This document shows positions 41,682 to 49,640 of a stretch of DNA of 49,640 nt, piece by piece. The notes below the pieces were generated by a model. It was not told the DNA's origin and made no database searches. It saw only the letters and a program-made list of their open reading frames with translations. A program made the translations under genes and the position numbers. The stretch's first letter is position 1, and every line of letters begins with the position of its first letter. Source of the stretch: Faecalibacterium sp. UBA1819 (lineage in GTDB: Bacteria > Bacillota > Clostridia > Oscillospirales > Ruminococcaceae); the NCBI GenBank assembly GCA_002315015.1, contig DCEX01000008.1, forward strand, positions 3,089 through 52,728, given 5' to 3'.

Positions 41682-43130
41682 TTAATAGGTTCCCTTATAC
41701 CCATTTTTTTCTGCATGACCTAAAAGATACAAAAAAGCAAACGCCGGAATCCGCAGTAATTTTTGCCCGTTTGGTGCATCGTGAACCCCAAAATCCTCCG
41801 CGCGCTTTGTAATGATAAATGCCGCGCTTGCCTGTGAGCAATATTCTATAATAGCGTCATCGTTTGCAATGGGTGCTTGCTCCCGATACTTTACTTCAAC
41901 CATAATATCGCGGATATGCGGATACTCCACTACTATGTCAATTTCCTTATTTTTTCTGCCGCCGCGGTAATAACCCACTCTTGTGGCTTTTTGATAATAA
42001 AATGCTGCCATGTGTTTATAAACGGCAGTTTCCACCATTTTGCCCATTTCGACCGGATTTGTTAAAAGATCGCTGTCCATCAAAACGGCATTGCGTATTG
42101 CCGCATCGGCAATATAAATTTTCGGACTTGCTTTAAGCACCTTTTTTCCCGCCAAATCCACCGGATAACTTTGGTAAATCAAATTTGCGCTTTCCAGATA
42201 GTCAATATAATTTTGAACGGTTGGCCTGCTGACGCCGTTCAGCTCTTTGGCCACAGCATCAATTGCCACCACTTCAGAAGACACACTGCAAAGGTACAAA
42301 AAAATACGTTCTAATTCTGTTACATTGCGAATTTTATAGAGAGCGGGAAGGTCACGCTTCAACACTTTGTCAACGACATCCTCGCGCATAACCTGCTCCG
42401 CTAAAAGATCATTTTTCGCTAAAGCCAACTCGGGAAATCCACCAACCTGTAAATAGCGGATAAAATGATTTTGCACCGCTGCTATTTTACTCATTACTTG
42501 CCCGCGCTGCCATTGGTCCATACCAAGAAGCGCAGACGGTTTTAGTGTAGGCTCAAGCTGAAGGTCGGGTACACCGATCAGTGCACAATACTCATAAAAA
42601 GAAAGGGTAGGAACTTGAATCACGCTCCATCTCCCTGCCCCGCTTTCTGTGCTTCCTCGAACAAGTGCGGGGCTCGCCGAACCGGTTGCAACTATTTTTG
42701 TAGTTGGTTGTGTATCGTACAAGGTTTTCAGCCATTGCGCCCAATCTTCGGCATATTGGATCTCATCAAAAAAGTAATATGCGTCCTGATCCGCACAGAT
42801 ATTGCCGTGGTAGCACTCCAAAATTTCATCTACACCTGCCAGCTTCAGCATGGGATGATCCATAGACACAAAAACGATTCTGTGGGGTGCAATTCCCTGC
42901 CGCAGCAGTGCATCAATCATTTGAAACTGTATCGTCGTTTTCCCAACTCGACGTGCGCCCGTTAACACCACCGTGCGGCGCACCTGCGTTTCCTGCAAGC
43001 GTTTCATGGCTTCATAATAAGAAAAACGTTTATATGTCGGGCAAAAGCCTGGGTTGACGGCTCCGCTAACCCACCAAGGGTTATAGCTGCGTAAAATTTT
43101 CAAAATACGCTCTTGGGTTGTAATTGCCAT
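41682..43130 (-). CDS. AAA ATPase with DUF4143 domain
   Basis: A 482-aa protein. An AAA domain has Walker A GARRVGKTT (about 58-66) and the Walker B-like YYFFDEIQYAEDWAQWL. A winged-helix region follows (SRPTVQNYIDYLESANLI), then a C-terminal DUF4143 part with the nuclease-like pattern KEIDIVVEYP...VEVKYRE. Such proteins are widespread in gut bacteria, often variable between strains, and have no firm function. GC content is lower than aspS, suggesting acquisition. It is a single gene. Confidence 0.82.
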   Translation of the reverse strand: MAITTQERILKILRSYNPWWVSGAVNPGFCPTYKRFSYYEAMKRLQETQVRRTVVLTGARRVGKTTIQFQMIDALLRQGIAPHRIVFVSMDHPMLKLAGVDEILECYHGNICADQDAYYFFDEIQYAEDWAQWLKTLYDTQPTTKIVATGSASPALVRGSTESGAGRWSVIQVPTLSFYEYCALIGVPDLQLEPTLKPSALLGMDQWQRGQVMSKIAAVQNHFIRYLQVGGFPELALAKNDLLAEQVMREDVVDKVLKRDLPALYKIRNVTELERIFLYLCSVSSEVVAIDAVAKELNGVSRPTVQNYIDYLESANLIYQSYPVDLAGKKVLKASPKIYIADAAIRNAVLMDSDLLTNPVEMGKMVETAVYKHMAAFYYQKATRVGYYRGGRKNKEIDIVVEYPHIRDIMVEVKYREQAPIANDDAIIEYCSQASAAFIITKRAEDFGVHDAPNGQKLLRIPAFAFLYLLGHAEKNGYKGTY

Positions 43131-43267
43131 AAAGAACCTCCCGTCAAATAAACTTTTGCTCTATTTTAATCTCTATTTTCAAATTTGTCAAACATATTGT
43201 AAAGTATATTTTACAAATTTGATTTAGAAAATCAATATTTCGCAATCAACCGCTTTCTAAAAAGTGC

Positions 43268-43933
43268 TTACCCTTCTTCCTCCTCACAAAAACGCCTCAT
43301 GGCGGCGGAATCAGTTAAAGTGATTTTTCCTCTGCCGACGTGCAGCAGCCCTTGTGCGGCCAGCAGCTTCATTTGACGGCTCACCACCTCGCGCGCAGTG
43401 CCCACATGGCGGGCAATCTCCTCGTGCGTCAAAGCCAGCTCCTCGCTATCGCACAGCTGCGCTTCCTCCAGCAAAAACAGCCCGATGCGCTGGGCCAGGC
43501 TTTGGTTCATCCACTCCTCCATAATCATCAACAAGTCGGACACGCGCTGCGCCAGCAGCTCGCTCGTGTAGTTCGAGGCGGCAATATTTTCGCGCCGCAC
43601 GCGGTCATACACCGCTGCGGGAATTAAAACAAATTCGGTGTCCTCCTGCGCTTCCAGCATAATTTCAAATGACGCGCTGCGAAATAAGCACGCCGCCGAA
43701 AACAAGCACAAGTCGTATGAGAGCAAGCGAAACAGCGTCATTTCCCGCCCTTGGCGCGATGTGGTAAACACACGCACCCGGCCTGTACTGATTCCCACCA
43801 GCCCCATGCAGCTCTCCTTTGCGTTGAGGCGCGTTTGTGCCGCGCAATGCTGCGTTTGTGCCGCGTCCTGCAAGGCAGTGCGCTGCGCCGGTGTCAACTC
43901 ATTCCAAAAGGGCAAAATTTGTGCAAGCTGCAT
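43268..43933 (-). CDS. Crp/Fnr-family transcription regulator
   Basis: A 221-aa regulator: cyclic-nucleotide-binding-like domain (about 10-130) and a C-terminal winged helix with LTHEEIARHVGTAREVVSRQ. The Fnr four-cysteine N-terminal cluster is absent, although Cys residues occur in the sensor domain (LCLFSAACLF). GGAGG before ATG 43933 sets the start. It is divergent from a ferredoxin/Fe-S membrane protein pair. A perfect palindrome in the shared 86-bp region fits its target, so it probably senses redox state and activates that pair. Confidence 0.87.
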   Translation of the reverse strand: MQLAQILPFWNELTPAQRTALQDAAQTQHCAAQTRLNAKESCMGLVGISTGRVRVFTTSRQGREMTLFRLLSYDLCLFSAACLFRSASFEIMLEAQEDTEFVLIPAAVYDRVRRENIAASNYTSELLAQRVSDLLMIMEEWMNQSLAQRIGLFLLEEAQLCDSEELALTHEEIARHVGTAREVVSRQMKLLAAQGLLHVGRGKITLTDSAAMRRFCEEEEG

Positions 43934-43948
43934 ATGGTTCCTCCGTTT

Positions 43949-43963
43949 CGTGATAATATCACG
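43949..43963 (+). promoter_or_regulatory. Palindromic Crp/Fnr-type activator site
   Basis: CGTGATAATATCACG, two perfect 6-bp arms around three bases. Its centre is about 41 bp before the start predicted from TATAAT at 43985-43990, the class II activator position. Confidence 0.6.
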
Positions 43964-43984
43964 TCTTGGTTTCATTTCATTTGT

Positions 43985-43990
43985 TATAAT
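43985..43990 (+). promoter_or_regulatory. -10 element of the ferredoxin operon
   Basis: Perfect TATAAT without a recognisable -35 at the right distance, consistent with activator dependence. Confidence 0.6.
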
Positions 43991-44019
43991 GCCACCATTG
44001 AGAAAGGAATGGTGAAACG

Positions 44020-44217
44020 ATGAAAAAGCGAAAAGCTGACGTAGACCGCAAGCACTGTGTGGCATGTGGAACCTGTGTCAAGGTTTGTCCCATGGACGCA
44101 ATTCACATTGTACAAGGCATCAGCGCCGAGGTTACAAAAGAAACATGCGTTGGGTGCGGCAAGTGCGCTAAGGAATGCCCTGCCGATGCAATTACCATTC
44201 AGGAGGTACAGCCGTGA
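44020..44217 (+). CDS. 2[4Fe-4S] ferredoxin-type protein
   Basis: A 65-aa protein with two classic cluster motifs: Cys13, 16, 19, 23 and Cys43, 46, 49, 53, each ending in Cys-Pro. It is a small electron carrier in the cytoplasm, likely partner of the membrane Fe-S protein encoded next, whose GTG overlaps its stop. AAAGGA precedes the ATG. Confidence 0.9.
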   Translation: MKKRKADVDRKHCVACGTCVKVCPMDAIHIVQGISAEVTKETCVGCGKCAKECPADAITIQEVQP

Positions 44218-44795
44218 AGCAAAAACAATCACATTGGTATGACTATCTTTGGGCGGCATCCGCTTTGTATTTGATTCTTGGATTCTTTAACATTACATTT
44301 GCCTGGCTGGGGCTTTTATGCTTTTTCATTCCGCTGCTGATGGCGCTGTTCGGCGCGGATAAAGGCTATTGCAACCGCTACTGCGGACGCGGGCAGCTGT
44401 TTTCCCTGCTGGGCAATCGGTTCAAACTTTCCCGCCGTCTGCCCATGCCGCGCTTTTTGTCGTCCACATGGTTCCGCTATGCGTTTTTGGCGTTTTTCCT
44501 TGTGATGTTCGGCAATATGCTGTTTTCCACTTACCTTGTGTTCTCCGGCTCGCGCAGCTTGCAGGAAGCCGTCACCCTGCTTTGGACGTTTCGTGTGCCG
44601 TGGCACTTTGCCGCCGCATTTGACGGCATTCCCGCATGGGCGGCGCAATTCGCGTTTGGTTTTTACAGCGTCATGCTGACTTCGAGCCTTTTGGGGTTTG
44701 TGATGATGCTTTTGTTTAAACCGCGCGCATGGTGTGCCATGTGTCCCATGGGTACTATGACACAGGCGGTGTGCAAAATCAAGCACCGCTCCTAA
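44214..44795 (+). CDS. Membrane 4Fe-4S protein (NapH/YccM-like)
   Basis: A 193-aa membrane protein with about four hydrophobic segments. Cytoplasmic cysteine groups occur after the second segment (GYCNRYCGRG) and near the C-terminus (WCAMCPMGTMTQAVC), as in NapH-type quinol or electron-transfer proteins. The GTG at 44214 has AGGAGG seven bases ahead and overlaps the ferredoxin stop as GTGA, so translation is coupled; a longer frame from 44175 is rejected. Electron donor and acceptor are unknown. Confidence 0.8.
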   Translation: MKQKQSHWYDYLWAASALYLILGFFNITFAWLGLLCFFIPLLMALFGADKGYCNRYCGRGQLFSLLGNRFKLSRRLPMPRFLSSTWFRYAFLAFFLVMFGNMLFSTYLVFSGSRSLQEAVTLLWTFRVPWHFAAAFDGIPAWAAQFAFGFYSVMLTSSLLGFVMMLLFKPRAWCAMCPMGTMTQAVCKIKHRS

Positions 44796-44822
44796 GCCCT
44801 TGAAAGGCAGTTTTATCAAGCA

Positions 44823-44858
44823 ATCCCCGCACCATTGGTGCGGGGATCTTTCTTTTTT
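44823..44858 (+). terminator. Terminator after the Fe-S protein genes
   Basis: 11-bp stem ATCCCCGCACC with GGTGCGGGGAT and a 3-nt loop, followed by CTTTCTTTTTT. Confidence 0.85.
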
Positions 44859-44873
44859 CTCTGTTTTGGCGCA

Positions 44874-46124
44874 TTAAGCCTGGGGCGTTGTCAAAGAGCA
44901 GACAACGGTTGCCCCGCGCCGAATTAAATATACCGTAATGCGCGTTGCGGCGGGCAGTTCTTCCGGCAAGGTGACGCCGCCGTGCTCATTCGCTTTGAAA
45001 AATAAAAATTGCTTGTGGGCGGTGGTGGCATAGGCGTTGCCGTCCGGCACGGTACAGCACAAGGTGTACGGTTCTTCCTCCGAGATACGGCACGGCTGCC
45101 CTTTCAAATAAAGGGTATAATCCCGGCCTTCTTCCTCAAAGCGCAGCTCGCCGGGCAAGCGTTCCGGCGGGGCGGCACGGCCCGTTTTGTCCTGCACCAT
45201 CAGCGCAAGCCCCACATAATGCTCGCAAAACTGTTCCAACGTCCACACCAGCGATGTATCTGCGTCGGCATCGGCTGCCGAATCCATCATTTCTACCGTC
45301 TGTACGCCGTCTGCGTCGGTGTCCATGCCGCGCACACTCACCCAGCGGTACGCTTCGTTTTCCTTGACCAAAACAGCACAAGCAAAGCCGTTTTTAATTT
45401 CCGCCTTGATATTCGCTGCCGTGCAGAATACAGGGTACGCGGTGTAGCCATAGCAGCCGGCAAACGCCGCTGCAAAAGGTACGCTGACGCCTTCGCCTTC
45501 CATGCAGCCATAGGCGGCTTCTTCGGGCAGAACATCGTCGCCCCGGCGGTTCATCAAGCACACCAGCGCCGCCGCCAAGGACATCTGACGGGAAAGCGCG
45601 GGGTCTCTGCGGCGTGCGGCATAGCCGGGGGCGTGAACCACGCGGCGGTACAGCGGCTCGTTTTCTTCCTCGCGTTCATACGCCCCGATTCCCGACACGC
45701 TCAAAAGGCGCACGCGCGGGCTTTCTCCGCCGCCGTTCGCGTGCAGAATGACGCGCACCTGAAACGCCTGTGCAAAGCGTTCTTTCATTATCACAACGCC
45801 GCTTTGCACCCTTGCCATGTCATCCTCGGCGCCTTTCAGCGGCTTGGCGCATACACTGCTCCACCAAGCACAGTTCAGCCATGTACTCCACACGTCGCCG
45901 GCTTTCACACGCAGCTGAATCTGCACAAACGCGCCAACCGGCGTGAGGGCATTCCAACCGGGCACCAGCGCCTCCCACGACTCCACGGGGATTTCCTCGC
46001 TTTCAAACAAGCCGGTATAGCAATCCTCTTTCAGCACAAGTGCATTGTCTTCAAAAAGCACATCCTCCAGACTTTCGGGCGCAAAATCCTGCGCATTTGT
46101 CCAAAGATAACGCTGTTGGCACAT
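44874..46124 (-). CDS. Peptidase C39-like family protein, apparently degenerate
   Basis: A 416-aa protein. Residues about 1-165 look like the beta-sandwich module common in C39-like exported peptidases, and the middle part resembles the papain-like core: DPALSRQMSLAAALVCLMNR, then AAYGCMEGEG and a YRWVSVRGMD region. Where relatives have Cys at the start of the helix (Cys-Gly/Ser-Pro-Thr), this protein has Ser-Leu-Ala-Ala, so it may lack catalysis. No signal peptide is visible. AAAGGAAG precedes ATG 46124. Family assignment is tentative. Confidence 0.5.
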   Translation of the reverse strand: MCQQRYLWTNAQDFAPESLEDVLFEDNALVLKEDCYTGLFESEEIPVESWEALVPGWNALTPVGAFVQIQLRVKAGDVWSTWLNCAWWSSVCAKPLKGAEDDMARVQSGVVIMKERFAQAFQVRVILHANGGGESPRVRLLSVSGIGAYEREEENEPLYRRVVHAPGYAARRRDPALSRQMSLAAALVCLMNRRGDDVLPEEAAYGCMEGEGVSVPFAAAFAGCYGYTAYPVFCTAANIKAEIKNGFACAVLVKENEAYRWVSVRGMDTDADGVQTVEMMDSAADADADTSLVWTLEQFCEHYVGLALMVQDKTGRAAPPERLPGELRFEEEGRDYTLYLKGQPCRISEEEPYTLCCTVPDGNAYATTAHKQFLFFKANEHGGVTLPEELPAATRITVYLIRRGATVVCSLTTPQA

Positions 46125-46281
46125 AGTCAGCTTCCTTTCTTTTGCTGCAAAAGTGGGTTGTTGTGATACATGATAGCCCAAGGCCCGAAAAATGTCAAGA
46201 AAAGCGTTTTTTCGTCTTTGCACACATTTCTTTGCCCGTGCTTATACTGAACGAGAATACTTTGCAAGGGAGTGGTGTACA

Positions 46282-47046
46282 ATGCCTTTCTTTTTGTCGG
46301 CTGCGGCGGGCGTCGGCGCAACCTTTTTTCTCAGTATATGCGGCGCGGCGCTGGCTGTTATTTTGGGCCGTCTGCGCCCAAGCCCCGCCGTGGGGCGCAT
46401 CTTTTCGGGCTTTGCCTGCGGCGTGATGACAGCGGCGCTGGTGTTCAGCCTATTGGTTCCCGCCATTGAAATGAACGGCGCACCGGGCGTTGCCTCAGTG
46501 GTTCCGGCACTGGGCGGGTTTGTTCTTGGGGGCGTGTTTTTGCTCTTGCTCGATTTATGGCCCGGCGGCAATGAACACCGCGGCCTTTCGCCGCATCATC
46601 GGCTCATGCTGGTTGTCGGGCTGCACAATGTTCCGCAAGGGATGGCGGTAGCCTTGTCGTGCGCGATGGCGGCGCAGGGAAGCTCCGGGGCGCTGTCACT
46701 GATGAGCGCCACCACGCTGGCCATCGGCATCGGTGTACAGAATATCCCGGAAAATATGGCGCTTGCTTTGGGGCTGCGCGCCGCCGGTCTGCCGGGCCGG
46801 AAAAGCTTTTTTCTGGCGGCTGCCACGGCGTTTATTGAGCCGCTTGCCGGGCTTTTGTCCGTGGGGGTGCTGGGCGCAGCACAAAGCGCTTTGCCGTGGT
46901 TTTTGGGCTTTGCCGCGGGGGCAATGCTGTACGCCGTGGCGGACGACTTTATGCCGTGCAGTGCGGGCGGAAAGCACGAAGGCACTGCCGCCTGTCTGGT
47001 CGGCTTTGGGCTGATGCTGCTGCTTGACGCAGCGCTGAGTGCCTGA
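46282..47046 (+). CDS. ZIP-family metal transporter
   Basis: Membrane importer of zinc or related divalent metals, 254 aa, about eight hydrophobic segments. The paired metal-site motifs are GLHNVPQGMAVAL and IGIGVQNIPENMALALGL; the family norm HNIPEG is HNVPQG here. A His-containing loop (GNEHRGLSPHHR) lies between segments 3 and 4. AAGGGAG precedes ATG 46282. It is a single gene, divergent from the C39-like gene. Confidence 0.87.
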   Translation: MPFFLSAAAGVGATFFLSICGAALAVILGRLRPSPAVGRIFSGFACGVMTAALVFSLLVPAIEMNGAPGVASVVPALGGFVLGGVFLLLLDLWPGGNEHRGLSPHHRLMLVVGLHNVPQGMAVALSCAMAAQGSSGALSLMSATTLAIGIGVQNIPENMALALGLRAAGLPGRKSFFLAAATAFIEPLAGLLSVGVLGAAQSALPWFLGFAAGAMLYAVADDFMPCSAGGKHEGTAACLVGFGLMLLLDAALSA

Positions 47047-47075
47047 CGCACGAAGAAGCCTTGCGGCGGCGATGC

Positions 47076-47104
47076 TGGAAATATAGGCGATTTTCCGCTA
47101 TAAT
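47076..47104 (+). promoter_or_regulatory. Candidate promoter of the 126-aa protein gene
   Basis: TGGAAA (47076-47081), 17 bp, TATAAT (47099-47104). Confidence 0.5.
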
Positions 47105-47170
47105 AAACAGAGCGCGGCACAAAAAAAGCGCTTGCTTTTTGCCGCAAATGTGCAAAAAAGGAGGAATGTT

Positions 47171-47551
47171 ATGGAAATCGCCCCCATTCCTATTACATCC
47201 ATGCGCCTTCGGCTGGACACCGAGCCGCTGGAGGGAGAGCGGCTTGGCGCCATTGAATATCAAACCCCGCACGGCAGCGGCATTTTTTTCGTGTTTTTAA
47301 AAACGGAAAGCGACCCGCCCGAAGCAGCTCCGCTTTGCCCGGTTAAACTGCGGCAAAACCGCTCACCGGAAACGGGCTGGCGCGTTATTTTTCAGCCCGA
47401 GGGCGTTGCCCCGGCGGAGCGGCCCGCTTTTTCGCTTTCAGAGGAGGAGCTGTCGGCGCTGCTGGAGCGCTTTCAAATTGCGATTCCCGCGCCTTCTCCT
47501 GTTTCCGTTTCCGCGCCGGAGGAGCCGGAGGACGACCGCCCGCCGTTTTAA
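47171..47551 (+). CDS. Hypothetical protein, 126 aa
   Basis: A small soluble protein with a beta-rich N-terminal half (TSMRLRLDTEPLEGERLGAI, GIFFVFLKTES) and a Pro/Glu-rich disordered C-terminus ending EEPEDDRPPF. AAAAAGGAGG seven bases before ATG 47171 is a strong start signal. It has its own promoter and terminator, so it is probably real, but I recognise no family. Confidence 0.6.
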   Translation: MEIAPIPITSMRLRLDTEPLEGERLGAIEYQTPHGSGIFFVFLKTESDPPEAAPLCPVKLRQNRSPETGWRVIFQPEGVAPAERPAFSLSEEELSALLERFQIAIPAPSPVSVSAPEEPEDDRPPF

Positions 47552-47572
47552 TTTTGTTTTTTCATTTCTTTT

Positions 47573-47602
47573 GCCGCCCGTGGTGTTTCGGGCGGCTTTT
47601 TG
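47573..47602 (+). terminator. Terminator between convergent genes
   Basis: 8-bp stem GCCGCCCG with CGGGCGGC, then TTTTTGCGTTTTG. Confidence 0.8.
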
Positions 47603-47615
47603 CGTTTTGCTTCAC

Positions 47616-48665
47616 TCAGCCTTGGGGCTGCACGGCAGAGATTTCATGCCACCGCATTCCGTTTTCCTCTTTGGTGGTGAAGACGTAAACAGGCGACCAC
47701 ACGCCCGCTTCATCGCGCACATAGGAAAGCTGGATGCTTTGCACGCTTTCGGCAGAGAGCGCCGCCGCCTCCCGCGCTTGCTCCAGGGATACCAGCGCCA
47801 CGGCTTGGCCGCGCTGGAGCTGCGGCAAGCGGCACTCAAGCGCCTTTAAATTGCCGTTGTCGTCCAGCTCCATGCTCAGGTGTTCAAAGCAATAGCGGTA
47901 GAGCTGCTTGTCCAGCGCTTCGTCGGACAGAGCAAAGCACTGCGCGTTTTTCGCGTCGGCGCCGTCCCAGCGCCATGTGCGGTTTCCCGATAAGCGGCGG
48001 GCGTAAAAATCAGGCGCGGTTTCCTTGGAAACTCCTTCTTCCAACGGCATCAAAACGCCGCTTTCCGCTTCGACGCGCACCGCATCCCCTTGCACAGAAA
48101 GCTTCCAAGCACCTTCCATCGCGTATGCGGTTTGCCCGCCGTCCTGCGAGTGCTGCGCCGTCACACCCAGCGCCTCGGCGGTTTGCTCCAACATTTCTTC
48201 GCCGTCAGCCTGCACGTTTTCATAATAAAGCGGCAGCGTGTCGGGCAGCTCGTCCTGCGTTAAATTTTCGGTAGGATTCATCACCGTTAAAATATGTATT
48301 TCCTGCCCGTTTGGCTCACTTGGCGCCGCATCAAAAACAGCGGCACGCTCTTTTGCCATCGGCTGCGATTGCGCAACGGCAAACGGCTCTGCCGCCGCTG
48401 TTTGCGGTACAGCGCCGCCGGCTGCGGTGCTTTGCTCGAGCGTGGGGGTATGCCACATCTGCCACGTCACCGGGATGGCCGCCAGCACCAGCGCCGCTGC
48501 ACAAGCCGCACCCCAGCGGCGCGAAGCGCGTCTGCGCTGTGCCAGTACCATTTGTACACTGCCCGATTCCTGCTGGGCATTGCGCATTTTTTGCAAGGTT
48601 TCGGCGCGCCAAGCATCGCTTGCCTCTATTTTTTGCATCGCGCTGCGGTATTCGTTGTCAAACAT
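47616..48665 (-). CDS. Membrane-anchored probable anti-sigma factor
   Basis: A 349-aa protein with an N-terminal cytoplasmic part of about 50 residues, one membrane segment (about 52-68, GAACAAALVLAAIPVTW) and a long extracytoplasmic domain with no recognised family. Its start overlaps the sigma gene's end by eight bases, which strongly implies that it binds and restrains that sigma factor. It has no zinc-binding anti-sigma motif. Confidence 0.72.
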   Translation of the reverse strand: MFDNEYRSAMQKIEASDAWRAETLQKMRNAQQESGSVQMVLAQRRRASRRWGAACAAALVLAAIPVTWQMWHTPTLEQSTAAGGAVPQTAAAEPFAVAQSQPMAKERAAVFDAAPSEPNGQEIHILTVMNPTENLTQDELPDTLPLYYENVQADGEEMLEQTAEALGVTAQHSQDGGQTAYAMEGAWKLSVQGDAVRVEAESGVLMPLEEGVSKETAPDFYARRLSGNRTWRWDGADAKNAQCFALSDEALDKQLYRYCFEHLSMELDDNGNLKALECRLPQLQRGQAVALVSLEQAREAAALSAESVQSIQLSYVRDEAGVWSPVYVFTTKEENGMRWHEISAVQPQG

Positions 48666-49152
48666 GGCTCACTTCCCCCTCCAGCATCCCTTTTAATTGT
48701 TTTCGCGCCCGCGCCAGTCGGCTGAGCACCGTATTTTGTGAAACACCCAAAATCTGCGCGATTTCCGCGGTGTCGTAACCTTGAATATAGTACAAATAAA
48801 TCACTGTGCGGTAGTTCTGTGTCAGCTTTTGTACCGCCTGCATCACGCCGGTTTCCCGCTCGGTAAAATCCTGCTCGGGAAACGCTTCTTCAAGCGGCTG
48901 CGTTTTTTGGTGCCATGCACTGCGCAGAATGCTTTTGCAGCGGTTGAGCGTAACCCGCAAAAACCATGCTTTTTGATGCTCTGCGCTTTCAAACACCGGC
49001 TTTGTGCGAATAAACGACAAAAATACATCCTGTGCTGCGTCCTCTGCGTCGGCACGGTTTTTCAGCATCATAAAAGCCGTGCGCAATACTAAGTCGCCGT
49101 AGCACTCGAGCACCTGCTGTGCATCATAAACAACCTGCCCGCTTGACGGCAT
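48658..49152 (-). CDS. ECF-type RNA polymerase sigma factor
   Basis: A 164-aa sigma-70-family protein. Region 2 is visible as LKNRADAEDAAQDVFLSFI and the following AWFLRVTLNRCKSIL, and region 4 as YDTAEIAQILGVSQNTVLSR. Two ATGs are six bases apart; 49152 has better spacing from GGGGAGG. The downstream gene overlaps its end and encodes the probable membrane anti-sigma. It resembles the 4502-4975 sigma in layout but clearly differs in sequence. Confidence 0.87.
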   Translation of the reverse strand: MPSSGQVVYDAQQVLECYGDLVLRTAFMMLKNRADAEDAAQDVFLSFIRTKPVFESAEHQKAWFLRVTLNRCKSILRSAWHQKTQPLEEAFPEQDFTERETGVMQAVQKLTQNYRTVIYLYYIQGYDTAEIAQILGVSQNTVLSRLARARKQLKGMLEGEVSHV

Positions 49153-49246
49153 ACCCATCCTCCCCTTTGTTCTTAAATACGTTTTAACACGTCATTTTAT
49201 TGCATTCTATTTTATTTTTTGTCGAAACTGTGCGGTTTCTTTTTTC

Positions 49247-49275
49247 TTGTCACTGCCGCTGTTCCATGCTATACG
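49247..49275 (+). promoter_or_regulatory. Promoter of the DUF5808 gene
   Basis: TTGTCA (49247-49252), 17 bp, TATACG (49270-49275). Confidence 0.55.
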
Positions 49276-49300
49276 GATGGCAGAAAGGCAGGTGAGCGTT

Positions 49301-49504
49301 ATGGCAAAGTATCCCGAGGCCAATAGGGAAACGCACTGGCACGGGCGCTTTTACTGCAACCGGGAAGACCGCCGTATTTTCATTCGCAGAAGGGGCGGCC
49401 TTTTGGCTTGGACCATGAACTATGCCAACTGGCGCTCTTGGGCTTTGATTGCGTCAGAAATCGCGGCCATTTTAGCCATTCTTTCTTTTTTCAATCTGCT
49501 GTAA
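49301..49504 (+). CDS. DUF5808-type small membrane protein
   Basis: A 67-aa protein whose first half fits the DUF5808 pattern: HWHGRFYCNREDRRIFIRRR followed by GGLLAWTMNYAN. A C-terminal membrane segment follows (WALIASEIAAILAILSFF). In the family this short domain is often attached to membrane proteins and its role is unknown. GGCAGGTGAG precedes ATG 49301. Confidence 0.72.
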   Translation: MAKYPEANRETHWHGRFYCNREDRRIFIRRRGGLLAWTMNYANWRSWALIASEIAAILAILSFFNLL

Positions 49505-49539
49505 GCGTTTCATGCTTTTTCATGTTACAACAAATAACA

Positions 49540-49566
49540 CCTCCTGTACAGCTTGCGTACAGGAGG
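49540..49566 (-). terminator. Hairpin near the window end, probable minus-strand terminator
   Basis: 10-bp perfect stem CCTCCTGTAC with GTACAGGAGG. On the minus strand it is followed by a T-rich stretch (TGTTATTTGTTG), so it may end a gene beyond the window. The last 70 bases hold nothing else I can support. Confidence 0.45.
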
Positions 49567-49640
49567 GAGACTGTCGAAAAACTGCCGCCTCATTCAGAAA
49601 GAACCTAGGCTGCAAGGGGAAAAAGGCTTGGAAAAGGGGG

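Noticed and set aside
49505..49640. A gene at the right edge of the window
   Set aside because: No frame with a start signal is visible; only a hairpin is supported.
1..49640. CRISPR array, prophage, tRNA or rRNA genes
   Set aside because: No regularly spaced repeats, phage structural genes, cloverleaf sequences or rRNA segments were seen.

Overview
The window looks like chromosome from an anaerobic Gram-positive gut bacterium of class Clostridia, probably an Oscillospiraceae/Ruminococcaceae relative. Supporting signs are moderately high GC in core genes, strong AGGAGG-type ribosome sites, TTGACA/TATAAT promoters, a one-chain PurL, a PurH/PurO-type split of the last purine steps, a DUF4179 anti-sigma protein, a DppA-type peptidase, and an agr-type peptide signalling locus. 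No tRNA, rRNA, CRISPR array, transposase or integrase was seen.

Layout. 1-4.4 kb: end of a CmpB-like membrane protein, hisS, a HAD phosphatase, mutY and a small membrane protein. 4.5-7.2 kb: an ECF sigma/anti-sigma pair, then a cassette (structured RNA plus DUF3800 gene) lying between two 111-bp copies of the anti-sigma gene's 3' end and terminator. 7.2-8.5 kb: a lipoprotein. 8.5-11.9 kb: an AT-rich agr locus on the minus strand (agrA, agrC, agrB, a 54-aa agrD not previously in view, and a secreted ricin-type lectin). 12.0-25.9 kb: one long minus-strand purine operon, purE-purC-purM-purN-purO-purH-(membrane protein)-purD-purL-purB, with a promoter, a 31-codon leader ORF and a leader hairpin. 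purF and purK are not in the window.

26.2-27.7 kb: an AT-rich pair encoding a secreted V8-like serine protease and a lipoprotein. 27.8-29.1 kb: DAHP synthase preceded by a promoter, a 32-aa leader peptide packed with Phe and Tyr codons, and an intrinsic terminator, which together form a textbook attenuator. 29.2-30.8 kb: a DppA-type D-aminopeptidase and a sugar O-acetyltransferase. 30.8-38.3 kb: a sucrose/fructo-oligosaccharide locus: fructokinase and LacI-type regulator on the minus strand, divergent from two ABC permeases, a binding lipoprotein and a GH32 enzyme. 38.2-39.35 kb: a second single-gene cassette, again lying between two copies (138 bp, one mismatch) of the upstream gene's 3' end and terminator. 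39.4-43.1 kb: a coiled-coil protein, aspS and an AAA/DUF4143 ATPase. 43.3-44.8 kb: a Crp/Fnr regulator divergent from an Fe-S protein pair, with a palindrome placed like a class II activator site. 44.9-49.6 kb: a degenerate C39-like protein, a ZIP transporter, a small protein, a second ECF sigma/anti-sigma pair and a DUF5808 protein.

The strongest leads are: (1) an agr signal peptide with serine in place of the ring-closing cysteine, which predicts a lactone autoinducer; (2) two independent single-gene cassettes flanked by direct repeats of the neighbour gene's tail plus terminator, with no mobility genes; (3) ribosome-mediated Phe/Tyr attenuation of DAHP synthase in a Firmicute; (4) an RNA-terminator-DUF3800 unit built like a type III toxin-antitoxin locus; (5) a 677-aa membrane protein translationally coupled to purH inside the purine operon.
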